Positions 42,801-57,238 of a DNA stretch of 64,000 nucleotides are shown here, piece by piece. The notes beneath the pieces are model-generated. The model had not been told where the DNA came from, did no database searches, and saw only the letters and a list, made by a program, of their open reading frames with translations. This DNA is from Macrotis lagotis (lineage: Eukaryota; Chordata; Mammalia; Peramelemorphia; Peramelidae). Made by a program: the position numbers and the translations under genes. Each line of letters begins with the position of its first letter. Position 1 is the stretch's first letter. The DNA lies in NCBI RefSeq assembly GCF_037893015.1, contig NC_133658.1, forward strand, positions 176,719,579 to 176,783,578, given 5' to 3'.

Positions 42801-43425
42801 ATGGCATCGAAAGAAGAACTTTTGAATGATGAGCGGTTTCGCCGAGTTACAAAGGACCCAAGATTTTGGGAAATGCCAGAAAAGGATCGGAAAATTAAGA
42901 TTGATAAGAGGTTTCGAGCGATGTTTCATGACAAAAAGTTCAAGTTGAAATATACTGTGGATAAAAGAGGACGTCCTGTAAATCACAGCACTACAGAGGA
43001 TTTGAAACGCTATTATGATTTAACAGATTCAGACTCTGATCTTTCAGATAAAGATAGTGAAACATCAGAAAAAAAGAAAAAAACCCAGAAAACTAAAAAA
43101 GGAGATTCAAAAAAGTTATTGGATGATAAGGAAAAAAGCAAAGCTGTTAAGCAAAGGGAAGGCTTTGGATGTGGAAAAGAACTAGATGATTCTGAAAATA
43201 CTGTAAAAATACAACATTCAAACAGAGCTAAAAAAGTGCATGCACAAAATAATCTGCAAAAGGATGAAAAAGAATCAGCAAATAAAGGCATAAAGAATCA
43301 AAAAAAACCCTACCTTTTTAATGAAGACACATCATCTAAAGAAAAACTAAAGATAGTAGAATTGGATGATAATAAAATTGTCAAATCATCCAAGGTGAAG
43401 TTTCCTAAAGAGAAATTTGATTCAG
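42801..43425 (+). CDS. ESF1: ESF1 exon 2, first coding exon (residues 1-209)
   Basis: The exon probably begins at 42764 or 42773 (AAG|GTTATT or CAG|GGCATT after a T-rich tract), with a short 5' UTR before the ATG. It encodes the ESF1 N-terminal signature and a Lys-rich tail with likely nuclear/nucleolar signals ([11 protein letters not shown]). The donor is TCAG|GTTAGT, phase 1. Confidence 0.95.
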
Positions 43426-46400
43426 GTTAGTTCAAAATTTTAATCCTAAAGTTTTTATTTTATTTTATTTTATTTATTTATTTATGGTGTGCTTTTGTAT
43501 TTGACTTTTCTTAAGTAGTATTTAAGGGTTTTTAATGTAATTTGATAACATGGTAAAACTTGACATTTTAATAGTAATGACTGGGAAAAAACTTAGTTTA
43601 AGTGAATGTGAAAATTTTGAAGATTGCAAAGGTTTATGGGATGAAGAGAACTAAGGAAAGTTTGAATCTGCTGGCTAATCTTTGATTTTGACTTATTTGT
43701 GTTCACTAAACAAAAACATTCTATAGTTTAGCACCTGCCAAAATTTTTGAGGACAATGGTAGCCTAATTCAGTTTCTTTTCACCAATTCTTTTTCCCAGG
43801 TCTTTTTTTTTTTGAAATAATCCCCTTCATCATTTCTTACTTCACAGTACTATTGTTCACATTCTTACACCATAATTTGTTCAGTCATTCTCCAATTAAT
43901 GGGTATACCCTTAGCTATCAGTTTTTTGCTACTAAAAACTTTGCTAAATATTTTGTATTTAAGAATCCTTTCCCTTTTTCTTGCTATCTCTCAGTATTGC
44001 TGGGTCAGAGCATGTGCACGGTTTAATAGCTTCTGGGGTACAGTCCTGAATGATTTTTCAGAATGGTTGGAATAATTTACAGCTGCAGTGTCGTACTATA
44101 CTTGTTTGCCCATAGCTCCTTCATCTTTTGTCATTTTCCTTTTTTATCATTTTATCTAATCTGACTGAATGAGGAAGTACTACAGAATTATTTTAATTTG
44201 ACTTTCTCTAATTATTTCTTTGAGAATTTTTGCTCTGACCATTTTATTTTTTTTGCAAGGCAGTGGGATTAAGTGATTTCCTCAAGGTCACACAGCTTAG
44301 TTATTGAGTGCCTGAGGTTGGATTTGAACTCAAGTCATCCTTAATCTGGGACTGGTTCTCTATTCATTGTGCCACCTAGGTGCCCTTTGGCCATTTTTTA
44401 ATTGAGGAATGACTACTTTTCTTGTAAATTTGGTTTTTCTATACATTTGAGAGCTGAAACTTTAATCAGAGAAATTTGCAACAAAGATTTCCTCTAATTT
44501 CCCATTTTTCTAATTTTTAGCTGCATTGAGTTTGTTTGTGCAAAAACTTTGTCATTTTATGTATTTAAAATCATCTGTTTTAATCTGTGAATTTCTCTTT
44601 TGTTTGATCACAAACTAATCCCCTATTCATACATCTGACAGGGTAATTTCTTCCATGCTTCTCTAATGTACTTGTCATATCACCTGTTGTATCTCAATCA
44701 TGTACCCATTTTGAATTTATCCTGATTGTATAGTGTTTAATGTTGACCTTTACCTAGTTTCTATCAAATTAATATCATTTTTCCCACTAATTCTTGATAG
44801 TGAGCTCTTGCCTCAGTAGCTGGGATTTGGGGGTTTATCGTACACTTTAAGTTGCTTCTGCATTTTGTGTACCTGTTTTTTCCCAGTGATTGACCACTCA
44901 TTTCTCCCATCCAAGTACTAAGGAAGACCAACCCTGCTTAGCTTCCGAGATCAGATGAGATCAGGTGTGTTCAGGGTGGTATGGCCATGGACTGACCACT
45001 CATTTCTTAGCCAATACCAAACTGTTTAGATGATCACCATTCTGTAATATAATTTGAGATATGATACTGCTACCCTGTTCAACATTTTTTTCCCCATTGA
45101 TTTCCTTGATATTCTTGTCCTTTTTTCCTCCAGGTGAGTTTTGTGATTATTTTTTCTACCTCTACAAATTAATTCTTTCGTGGTTTGGTTTTTATGGCAT
45201 TAGATTAAGTAAATTAATTTAGGTTCTTTTGTCATTTTTATTGTAGTGACTTGACCTACAGTGAATGTTTCTCCAATTTTTAGAAATGTCTTTGTGTTTT
45301 GTAATTGTGTTCATATAGTTCCTATTGTATTTTTGGCAAGTAGATATTAAACTATCTGCAGTTATTTTATTCATTTATTTATTTAGAAAAAAAATTTTTT
45401 TTTTAGGTTTTTGCAAGGCAAATGGGGTTAAGTGGCTTTCCCAAGGCCACACAGCTAGGTAATTATTAAGTGTCTGAGACCAGATTTGAACCCAGGTACT
45501 CCTGACTCCAAGGCCAGTGCTTTATCTACTACGCCACTTAGCCGCCCCAATCTGCATTTATTTTAAATGGAATTTCTCTTTCTATCTTCTTGCTTTATTT
45601 TGTTTGTAATATATATATATAATGATGATCATTTTAATGATTTTATTTTTAACTTTGCTGAAGTTAATTGTTTCAATTAGTTTTTTTAGTCTACTTTAGG
45701 GCTTTCCCTAAGTATAAACCATATCATCTACAAAAAAGTAATAGTTTTTGTATAGCCTTTAGTTCTTCAGTTTCTTTTATTTTTCCTATTGCTATATTAT
45801 GTATTTCCAGTACACTATTGACTAGTAATGTTGATAATGGACATTTTTGCTTCTCCCCTGATCTTATTGGAAAAGCTTCTAGTTTATGCTCAATACTGCT
45901 TGTTCTTGGTTTTAAATAGATACTACTTTAATTTATTCTTACGATTTCTGGTGTTATTAATAGGAATGATTATTGTATTTTGTCAAAAGCATTTTTTGCA
46001 CTTATTGACATGATCATGGTTTTTGATTATATCACTTAATGCTTAAGTTGTACTTACATGGAGTAGGCTCTTCATTCCTGGTGTAAATCCAGCCTGGATA
46101 TGTTGCTACAAACTACTTGCTAAAATTTTATTTAAAACTTTTGAACCAATATTTACTAGACAAAATGGTCTACATTTTTTTTTTACTCTCCTTGATTTAA
46201 ATATTTAGACTACATTTGTGTCATAGAAGGAATCTAGCAGGGCTATTTCTTTACCAATTTTTTCAAACAGTATGTAATATTATGTATTTAATGTTGAAAT
46301 GAACGATTCTATAAAATGTTTGGTAGAATTTACTTGTAAATCCTTCTGGTTCCTTTTTCCATTGGGGATTCATTTTTGGTTTGTTTAATTTCTCATTCTA

Positions 46401-49400
46401 AAATAAGGGTGAGGATTCTATTTCCTGTTTTATTAATCTGAGCGATGTATATATATTTTTGTGAATTTTCAGCCTTTTCAGTTAATTATTTCAGCTAGTA
46501 TTTTAATTGATTCTCTAGGAATCTCCAAATATACTATCATATCTGCAAGGGGTGATAGTTTTCTTTCTTCACTGTCTGTTCTAATATCTTCAGTTTCTTT
46601 TACTTGTCTTCATGCTGTTGCTAGTATTTCTAGGAAAAATATTGAATGATAGTGGTGTTAATGGATAGCTTTGCTTCACCCCCAATTTTATTGGAAAGGT
46701 GTCTTCTAACTTAGCCCCATTTCAGATAATACTTACTAATGTTTTTAGATAAATTCATTTTAAGGAAAGCTCTATTCCTATACTTTAATGTTTTTATTAG
46801 GAATGAGTATTGTTTTTAGTTAAAAGCTTTTACTGAGGGCAGGCTAGGTGGTGCAGTGCTCTATCCAGTGCCCTGGAGTCAGGAGTACCTGAATTCAAAT
46901 CCAGCCTCAGACACTTAATAATAACCTAGCTGTGTGGCCTTGGGCAAGCCACTTAACCCCATTAACCTTGCAAAAACCTAAAAAAAAAATCAAGGTATAA
47001 TGTCTCATCACCAATACTGTCTTTCATTTACCTAAATGCAGCAAACACTGACATCTAATAGACTATGTGACTGTAAGGAGAAGGATGTGAAATTGACAAA
47101 GGCAATGTGTGATACAGAGTACCAGACTGATTATAGACTTGTGCTCTCCAAACCTAAATTTTCAGTCTATAAAAGCAGCACCCCAAGGCACAATAACTAT
47201 CCAAAGAATTACAGTCAACAGATAAGAGTGTCTCTCTGAGTACAAAAGCAGTGAATTACAATTAAAACAATGAACAATTTTAATCTTCAGTTACTAATAG
47301 CAATTTTTAGGCTTTAAGGTTGAGTCAGCACACAGTTGGCTACAGCAGAGCAGAAAAAGAGCAGATAGCTTTCAGAGATTTGGTATCTAGCATTGCATTT
47401 GCTCATCTGGGTCAGAAAACTTGCAAACATCAAAATTGGTTTGACAAAAATGATGGTGTAATTCAAAAGCTTCTAAATGAAAAATGAGAACCACAGACAG
47501 ATTTACCAGCAGGATAGTTGATCTATCGCTAAAAAAAAATTTAATTCCTTCAAATATAAAGTAAAAGTGAAGCTTGTAACATGTAGAATTCTTGACTCAG
47601 TAAGAAGACAGATAAAATTCAGTTTTATGCTAATAGTAACAATCCAATGGACTTTTTTGATGCCCTGGAGGCTATTTATGGAACTACGGTGCATCTCAAC
47701 TACTCAGTGTTTCTGGAGCCACATTTATTAATGATAAGAATATGATCTTAAGAGAGATGGACTGAAACCTTTGACCATATATCTCAGGTTGAAGTAAATT
47801 CCTCTCTAGCTGAAGCTTCAGCTCAAGAAAAGGTTTCAAATGTCATTAGATACCCTTCATGTGACAAAGCACCTGATTCTATTCCAACTGAGATTTACAT
47901 GATGGGGAAGTCCAATGCTTGTTTATACAGATGCTGACTGAAATTTTCCAGGTTATATGACAGAAGGAGGTTATCCCCACAAATTCAATGATGCCTCCAT
48001 CGTCCATCTGTTTAAAAGCAGAAGAAATAGATTGTTCTGTGACAATCACAGGGATGGTCCTTTCTCTTAGCCATTCCTGACAGATCCTCTTGGAAGATGG
48101 CTAGCTACCTAAGAAGCCAGTATGTCTTCAGAAAGGGTCAAGGAATGATCAATATGGTGTTTGTTGCCTCGCAACTCCAGGAGAAATCCAGGAGCAGAAC
48201 AAGGGTCTGTACACAATGTTTGTAGATCTGAACCAGGTCTTTGATACTGTCAGTTGTGAGGGCTTATAGGAAATTATGTCCAAATTTGGTTGCCTAGAGA
48301 AGACCAAAGTGGAGGGAGTATTGGTGGAAGATTTTCTGTTTGCAGTGGTTTGTAGGTGACACAGCCTCTGAAGCTGTGCTGTGATAAAGTATGGATCGAT
48401 TCTCTGCTGTTTTGTGCTGTTTTTGGCCTAACAATGAACATCAGAAAAATGCAGGTGCTCTGTCATCATCCAGTGTGGAATCATCAGTCATAGCAAATGG
48501 AGAAGTTTTTGCATACCATAAATGAGTTCACTTGCAACATATTATCTAGAAATTTATGTGTTGATAATGTAGTTGAAATACATTGTCATAGCTAGCTCAG
48601 TGTTTGGGAGGCTCTGAAAATGTGACAGAGAAGAGGTATTAGACTGGATACCAGACTGAACTTCAGAGCCTTTGTACTGACCTCATTGTTGTATGTCTGT
48701 GAAATCTGGACAGTCTACCATGTCAGGAAATTGAATTACTTCCATTTCAGTTGTCTTAGGAAAATTCTGAAGTTCACATGGCAGGATTAGATACCAGACA
48801 CTGAAGTTCCTTCTCAAATTAAACTGACAAGCATTCAAACTCTACTATAGAAAGCACAATTCTGATGACTTGCTCATGATGTTTTTCAAAAGCAAAACAT
48901 GCATTTGCCAAAATGACTGTTTTATGTAGAACTCACACATGGTTATCAGAAAAAATGGTGCAAGGACTCTCTCTTAAGAACTTTGGAGTAGGAGGCACTT
49001 GCACACAGGACTGCCCAGCATGGCAAGCCCTCATCAGAGAAGATGCTGTGCTCAGAGTGAAGCATAGTTGAAGTAGCTCCAAAAAAGCTCAAAATGTATG
49101 TTCACATGATGTATGTTCACATGACCTATTTGTGGCCAATGGTAGAGCATTCTGAGCTTGTGTTGGTCTGATCAGCTACACATTAACAGCCTCCAACATA
49201 GTGATGTCATTTTGGTTCTCCTGGAGAATGAAGGACACCCTCAGCTTTCTCAGTTTGCAAAAAATGACTCACTTTTTCTTAGCTTTCTCATTTAGCTTCA
49301 TCTGGTTCATTTTCTAGAGTCTTTTTTTGGGGGGGGAGAGGGTGTTCCAGTCTAGATAGTAATGCTTTTTCTTGTTCTGTTATTGTGACTCTGCCACAGT

Positions 49401-52400
49401 TAAATTCACCAACAATTTATTAAACATCTACTAGTGCCAGGCACTGTGTTGGACCCCAGAGACACAAAGCCTAAACAAAAATGGGCTTTTGCATCAAGAA
49501 ACTTATATTTTATTAAGAGACCTCACTTATTAATGCCACCCCAAAATCTGGATCAATTTTTTTGTCTTAGAGCTATGATCATGGTAGCCAAGTTAGATTG
49601 ATGAATCATTGAAGAACACTGTGACTGTTTCATTTCCAGTAGACATACTATAGTTAACTAGCTCACATTCCACTAGTGCTTTAAATTTTACAGAACATAA
49701 AATTGTCAGTGTAATTAGTGATTATTATAAGACCTAGGGTTTATTTATAATATGAGGTGCCCAAGACTCAACATAAGTGTAGCAGGAAAGCTAAACAGCA
49801 ACTAAAACCTTTGGGTTTGTATCTGTGAGTCAGACAACCAAAGTTATCTCTGGATAAACATATAGTGAGATTTATTTCAATAAGGTTTCTTTTTGTGGTT
49901 GAATGCAAAAATGAGAAGGATGAAGACAAAAGAAAACTGGTAGTTAGAAGACCTAAATTCTAATTCTACTTCTGCTCCCAACTATCTTAACCTTTCTAAT
50001 TTTGTTTCTTCAACTATATGAAAAGAGGAGGGATGATGAAGTTGACTTCAAAAGTCCTTTCTAGATCTCAAACTATGTATGATGCCTTTCAGTTTATACA
50101 AAAGGAAAGCATTGAAGTGAGATACCTGCAAGTAGCTATTTGAAAACCAGTTGATTGTTAGTTGTGACTTGTCAAGTCCAGATTATTACAATCATAAATT
50201 GATGTGATCCATAATTCCAGGTCATGTGGCTAGATTTATTACAATCTTTAACTGAACTTTTTTGATTTTTCTGACTGGACTTCTACTTGCTGCTGTTCAG
50301 ACTTCCTACTCCACTTCTGTGAGTCTTGGATACCTCATTTGTAAATAGGTCCTAAGTCTAATAATAGCCAGTTACATAACTTGTTAGTGAAAGATAGGAT
50401 TAGAACTCTTGACTTCCTAACTCCAAGGTCAGTCCTCTATCCACAACACAGTTGTTTGTTGAAAAATTGAGAAAAGTGAATGGGTGATAAGTAAATAGTA
50501 AACTGCCAGTTGTCATCTCTACCTGTAGCCTTACAAGTTTGTGATGAATAGGACCTCTATGCCAGTTCTGGGAGTTCTTCATGTTCTGGTGCACAATTTT
50601 TCCCTGTACTGTATTCCTGGTATACTTCTAGATGGACCTTGTCTCCAGTTTGTGTAGACCTTTCTCTTTGTCTTCCTGGGCTTTTGGGTTAATCAAATTT
50701 GATTTTTGATTTCCAAATCAGCATTTAGTCTGGTGTTATTTCTGGATCTTTTACCAAGAAATTTGAGTGGGTTGGAGGTAGACTTGAATTATTTTGGTTC
50801 CACTTCCATCCATTCATTAATCTACCTATGCTTCTTTTAAAGGATTGGATTGTGTTGGGTGTTTTTATAAGACGTGATTTGTAATCTTGTTCTTTTTTTC
50901 CTAGAATGGTACATTTTAGTTGTATTTGAATGTTTATATTGCACTTGATTTGGTAATTATATTTTCTTAAATTATTTCCCCTTCAATTAATTGCAGACCA
51001 CAGTGATACCTATTTAGAGGTCAGTGAATCTGATGAAGGTGAAGTGGAGGAGGATACTGAAGATCAGAGTAAAACAGGAGATGATGAACAATCAGATGAT
51101 AGAAATGCAGGAGATAATGATGAAACCTCAGAATACGAGGATGAAGATGATGATGATGACAGTGATGAGGATGATGAAGAAAGTGATAGTGGCCCTGATT
51201 TAGCTAGAGGAAAAGGAAATATTGAAACTAGTTCAGAAGATGAAGAAGATGATATGACTGAATTTTTTCCTAAAGAATCTAGTTTTGAGCATGCATGGAG
51301 AGAATTAGACAAAGATGCCCCTCGAGCAGATGAGGTATGTTCTTTAGAGAACCAATTTTTGTTATGGGCTAAAATCAAAATTTTGCTGGTGGAAAATATT
51401 CCATATATGATTTTAAGCTTATCATTTACTTGTTTAGTCATTAGTTTCCATTTCTAAGCCCAACAAAATTTTACCTTAATTGATAACGTAAGAAAATTTT
51501 GTTTGTTAAGGATGACAATGAACCAAAGACCAGAAGAATTTTTAAAATTGGGTATAAACTGGTTTGCCCTCTTTAGAGCTGACCAAAATAGTTCATAATC
51601 ATGTTCCTATTTTCAAACTGAAAAATTTTATATGAATATTCTCTGTATTTTAGCTAATTCTTAATTCATTTAAAGTTTAAAAATAATTTATATTAAAGTA
51701 AATATAAAATTAATATGCCCATGCAGTAGTTCTATATTGTTTTCTGGTTATGAATATAAGAATAATATAAAATGTGACATTTTATTTTCCTCATCAATTA
51801 TGCAGATTACCCGTCGATTAGCAGTTTGCAACATGGACTGGGATAGATTGAAGGCTAAAGACTTGTTGGCTCTGTTCAATTCATTTAAACCTAAAGGTGG
51901 TGTTATATTTTCTGTGAAGGTAAGACCCTGATTTCACTTTGAAACTGATTCTCCCAGAATTTCAGTCATGTCTCTTTTTTTTAGTCATTTTTGTTTTTAA
52001 TAAAGGTAAATTGTTAGTCAGGCATAACTTTAGACGTAGACCTATAAAAGCTTTTTTATTGAAGCCTCTGCTTTGAACAAGAGACTATACTTAAGTAGTC
52101 TACCATAGATTGGGCATCAACTCCATTTTGTAAAGAAAGAGTGTTGGTCTTATTGACCCTTTATCCTTCCCCTTCCCAGAGAGCCGTTTCTTCAAACAAA
52201 TAATTTAATGAAGAGGGGAAAAAAATGCAACAAAACTGAATAACCATAAAAAATTTGATACCATCATCCTGTTAAGGGACAGGAAAGGTGTTTTCTCACA
52301 AGTCTTCTTTGGGGTCTAAATTTTTTTCATGTTTTTTTAAATGAATTTTTATCAGTAGCTTTAGTTTTTAATCACTTTTAATTCCCCCTAAATACCTTCC

Positions 52401-52761
52401 CTTAATCTCAGCTTTAATTTTTAAAAAAATTAAGAAAAAAAGAGAAAGCAGAAGGGGGGGTTAAGCAAAACTAATCATAAAGACAAAGTACTGACTTAAA
52501 AGAAAAAGGAGAGCTAAAACAATTCTTAATTAACTCCACTTTTAAAGTTTTCTGAGCCTTTCAGTATAAAAAAGCCCTGATGTGTGATTTCACTGACAGT
52601 TTAAACTGAGTATGATATATTCTATCATGTGAGCCTCACTATATCTTTTCATAATTCTTCCATGAAGAATCCAGTCATCTTTCTTCTAATTTACTTAACA
52701 TTTCAATATTATCAATATATTCAGAAGTCTGTCAGTTTATTATTGTTGTTGTTGTTGTTGT

Positions 52762-52792
<31 letters not shown>

Positions 52793-55700
52793 GCTTGACC
52801 AGCCTACCTTGCATTTTAATAAACAGTCTTGATTTTTAATGACCATTATTTCTCCAGATAATCTCAACAAGGGGCAACTAGGTGGCAGAGTGGATAAAGC
52901 ACCATCCCTGGAGTCAGGAGGACCTGAATTCAAATTTGGCCTCAGATAATTAATAATTATGTGGCTGTATAACTTTGGGCAAGTCACTTAACCCCATTGC
53001 CTTAAATAAATAAAAAAGAAAATCTCAAAACAAAATAAATACTAGCTATTGATCCCCCTTGCCAAAAAAAAAAAATTTCTGAAATCAGTTAAACAAAAAC
53101 ATTTAATGAAATGTTTCCAATCAATAGCATATGTAATTTCCTCTTTTGTAATTTATCTGTTTTTAAAAGAAAGGAAAATTGTGCTTTTTTATTTTGATAG
53201 TTTATTACCAGTGTTGACCAATGTAGTTAACTCATTTTGTTGACCTTAGTGATGTTATAGTCAAAGTGAGTATTGTTTTTTGATTCTTTATTCATTACCT
53301 CAATGAATTCTCCCATGTTTATCTGAATTATTCATATTTTTAATTCTTTATATTGCAGTAGTATTTTGTTACACTCTTGTATCACAATTCAGCCATTCTT
53401 AGACCATTTATTCACCCAGATTTGGGAGGACATTTTTGTAGAGTTTTCTTGCTGTCAGTAACTTCCGTGTCTATGTGTCTGTAGATGTATAGGTTGATAG
53501 CTGTAAATAAATAGCTATAGTATAGTCCAATTAGGATTTCCAGATTAAAAGATATGAATAAATTACTAAATTCACATTTATAATTCTGAATTTTTTGCTA
53601 GGATGAATGATCTGGTCAATTAACTGTTATTTCTTAAGTGCCTATTTTATGCAAGGCATTGATGAAGGTATTGGACCTACAAAAATAATAGTTTCTTATC
53701 TGAAGGAACTGCATTCTCAGTACATATAGGAGTAAATGCAAAACAAATTGGAGTAGGCCTCTTACAGCTAAGGGGTTCAGGGGAAAAAAATTCATAGAAT
53801 TGGTATTGAATGGACCTGAGAATTTTAAGTAAGAAAGGAGTGAATTCCAGGTATGAGAGCATGCAAACAAAATGTAGCAGCGGCTAGGTGACTCGGTGGA
53901 TAGAGCACCAGCCCTGGAGTCAGGAGTACCTGAGTTCAAATTCAGCCTCAGACACTTAATAATTACCTAGCTGTGTGGCCTTGGGCAAGTCACTTAACCC
54001 CCACTGCCTTGCAAAAACTAAAAAAACAAAATGGAATGCTGTACTTAGGAAAAATAAGTCTGCCAGTTTGGATGGAAAATGGAGTTTAAATCTAAAATGT
54101 AATAAAATTTACATTCAATAAAGAAGCTTGTAAGTATAGATTTAAAAGGAAACTAAAAAATCTTAAAGAATGAGCAGTTCAAAGAACAAACAGAAACAAT
54201 CAACAAATTCATTAGAGATAATGACAACAAGACAGTTTAATCACAATTGGGGGAAAAGGAGTGAAGTCAAAGCAGTACTTAGGGAAAAATTTATTTCTAA
54301 ATTCTTATATCAATAAAAAAGAAAAGTAGCAAATTAATGAATTGGGCATGTAATTTAAAAAACTAGAAAACAAATTTAAAATCCTCATCTTAAACCAAAT
54401 TAGAAATCCAGAAAATCAAGAGAGAGGTTAATAAAATTGAAAGTAAAAAAAAACACTTAACTAAAAATAGAAGCTAGTTTTATGGGGGAAAAGGTTAAAA
54501 AATCATTGTATGATTTTATTTTAAAAAAAGAAACAAAACTATCTGTAATAAAAATGAAAAAGGTAAATGTTCAGTGAATGAAGATATAATTAAAACAGTT
54601 GTTCTGAACTAATTTGCCCAACTTTAGACTAGTAAAACTAACAATGTTAGTGAAATGGATACAAAAATATAAATTACCCAGATTAACAGAAGATGAAATT
54701 AGAATATTTAAATAATCCTATCTTAGAAAAAGAAATTGAACAAGCCATAAATAATGTCTCTAAGGGAGAAAGGAGACCCAAGACTAGTTGAATTTATAAG
54801 AGAAATATACTAAATATTTAAAGAAAAATTAATTGCAATATTGTATAAACTGTTTGAAAAAAATTAAAGGAATCCTATCATAGATCTTTTTTCACACAAT
54901 ATGATTTTGATTCCTAAACCAATAGAGCCAATAGGGAAAAAAACTGTAGATCAATTCCCTAATGAATATCAGTGCAAAAATTTTAAATAAAATACTAGCA
55001 GGGAAATTACAGCAATATATTACAAAGATCATACCATGGTCTGGATTTATAAGAATAATTGACCTTCATCAATAAGAGAAAAACCCAAAACTCCTAACAA
55101 TATTTGAAGAAAAACTTCTGACAAAATATAGTACCCATTCCTATTAGAAATACTAAAAAACGTAAGTGACAGTGTAGTAAATGAATAAAACTAAAAGCAA
55201 GCATTATCTATATAAAGGATAAAGTAAAAGCCTCCCCAGTAAGATCAGGGATGATTCAAGGCTGTTATTTATCACCATTATTATTCAGTGTTTTATTAAA
55301 AATACTAACTCTAGCAATAAGATAAGAAAAATAATTTGAAGGGGGAAAATTTGCTTTTTGTTGATGATATAATGGATGGAAATAATAGGGGAAAATGGGA
55401 AAAGAAACTAATAAAAATAAGTAACCACTTCAGTAAAGTTGAAGGTTATAAAATAAAACCTATACAAATAATCAGAGATAGAGAAATTCAATTTAAATAT
55501 GAACATAATGACATCTAAATGTCATCTAAATATGAACATAAAGACATCTAAATAACTGCAAATGCATTCACTGTTAATAGGTAGGTCAAATCACTATAAT
55601 AAAAAAGATACTACTAAATTAATTTACTCATTTATTGCCACACTAAATTACCAAAGAACTACTTTATAGAGCTGGAAAAAAAATGATAGCAGAATTCATC

Positions 55701-57186
55701 TGCCAGAAAAAAGATTAAGAATATCAAGGGGGGGGGGGGGAGGCAGCTAGGTGGCACAGTGGATAGAGCACCAGTCCTGGAGTCAGGAGTACCTGAGTTC
55801 AAATCCGGCCTCAGAAACTTAATAATTACCTAGCCGTGTGGCATTGGGCAAGCCACTTTACCCCCATTGCCTTGCAAAAAAAAAAAATATCAAGGGAATC
55901 TATGTGAGAGAAAATGTGAAGTAAGGTGCTCTGATAGTACCACCTTTCAAACAGTATTCAGAGTTATGATCATAAGAACAGTTTTGGTATAAGAAATGTC
56001 CAAAAATGAAGCATGGTTGATCAGTGGCAAAGATTCGGGACACAAAAAATAGAGAAACAATTGAACATAATAATCTAGTATTTCATACACCCCCAAATAC
56101 CAACTATTTGGGGCAAGAATTCGCTATATGGCAGAACTTATTGGGATAATCTCAAAATGGGCAAATGATTTAGACACAACAGGTGATAACAAGGAAGTAA
56201 GGGGTGCATGGAAGAATTTACCAGTTAGATCTATGGATAAGAGAGGGTACATCTCTCAGTCTGAAATAGAGAATCCATAAAATTAGGGAATTTTTGCACA
56301 ACAAAAACTGATGCAACCATAATTAAGAAACCATTGCAACAGGTTTCTCTGATAATGATTTCATTTCTCAGACATATATAGAGCCAAGCCAAATTTATAA
56401 AAATAGGAGACTGTCCTCAATTGAAAAAAAAAATGGTCAAAGGATATGAATTGGCTGTTTTCAGAGAAAAATTGAAGTGTCATATAAGCATTTGAAAAAA
56501 TACTCTAAATCATTATTGATTAAAGAAATGCAAATTAAAATTACTCTGCAGTGTCACCTCACACCCATCAAATTGACTTAAATAAGCAGAAAAGGAAAAT
56601 GACAGAGGGAATGTGAGAAAATCGGTACATTGATGACAGTTGGTAGAGCTTTGAATTAGTTCATCCATTCTCAAGAACAGTTTGGAAGTTTGCCAAGAGG
56701 TTCTTAACAGCATTACTACTACTTGATCCATCCTCCAAAGAGATTAAAGAAAAGGGGAAAAAATATATATATGTACAAAAATATTTATCACAGCTCTTTT
56801 TGTGGTGGCAAAGAATTGGAAAAAGAAGTTCCTGCCTGTTAAGTGGGAAATGGCTCAACAATTCAAGATGTATGGGAATGATGGAACCTATTGTGCTGTA
56901 AGAAATAATCAAGATGGTTTAAGAAATAACTGGGAAGTCTTATGTGAAGTCAAGTGAAATGAGTTAAGCCAGAACAGTCTCCATAGTAAAAGCAATCTGC
57001 TATGAAAGACTTAGTAACTGATCAATAAAATGATCCACCATAAATCCAAAGGGCTCATCATGTAAAATACTATCCCCTTCAGGTAAAGAATTGATGGAGT
57101 ACAGATTGAAGTATTTTTTCCTTTATTTGGTTGGGGTTTTTTCTCTTTTTGTAACATGGCTAATGAAGAAATGTTTTGCTTGACTT

Positions 57187-57238
<52 letters not shown>

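Larger units (their letters stand above)
43800..46460 (-). mobile_element. L1 ORF2 remnant, antisense, multiply interrupted
   Basis: The plus strand reads as the complement of marsupial L1 ORF2, C-terminus first: 'cattctccaattaatgggta', 'cttttctt...ggtttttct', 'catgtacccattttgaattt', 'gccaataccaaactgttt', then the RT region 'ataaaccatatcatctacaa' (45714 on). Interrupted by SINEs at 44246-44386 and 45392-45549 and by a 5S-derived insert at 44906-44992. Confidence 0.85.

Noticed and set aside
51064-51441. Ser-rich antisense frame
   Set aside because: It is the mirror of the acidic GAT/GAA coding repeat of ESF1 exon 3.
52629-52832. Poly-Leu open frame
   Set aside because: It is the TTG/TTA microsatellite.
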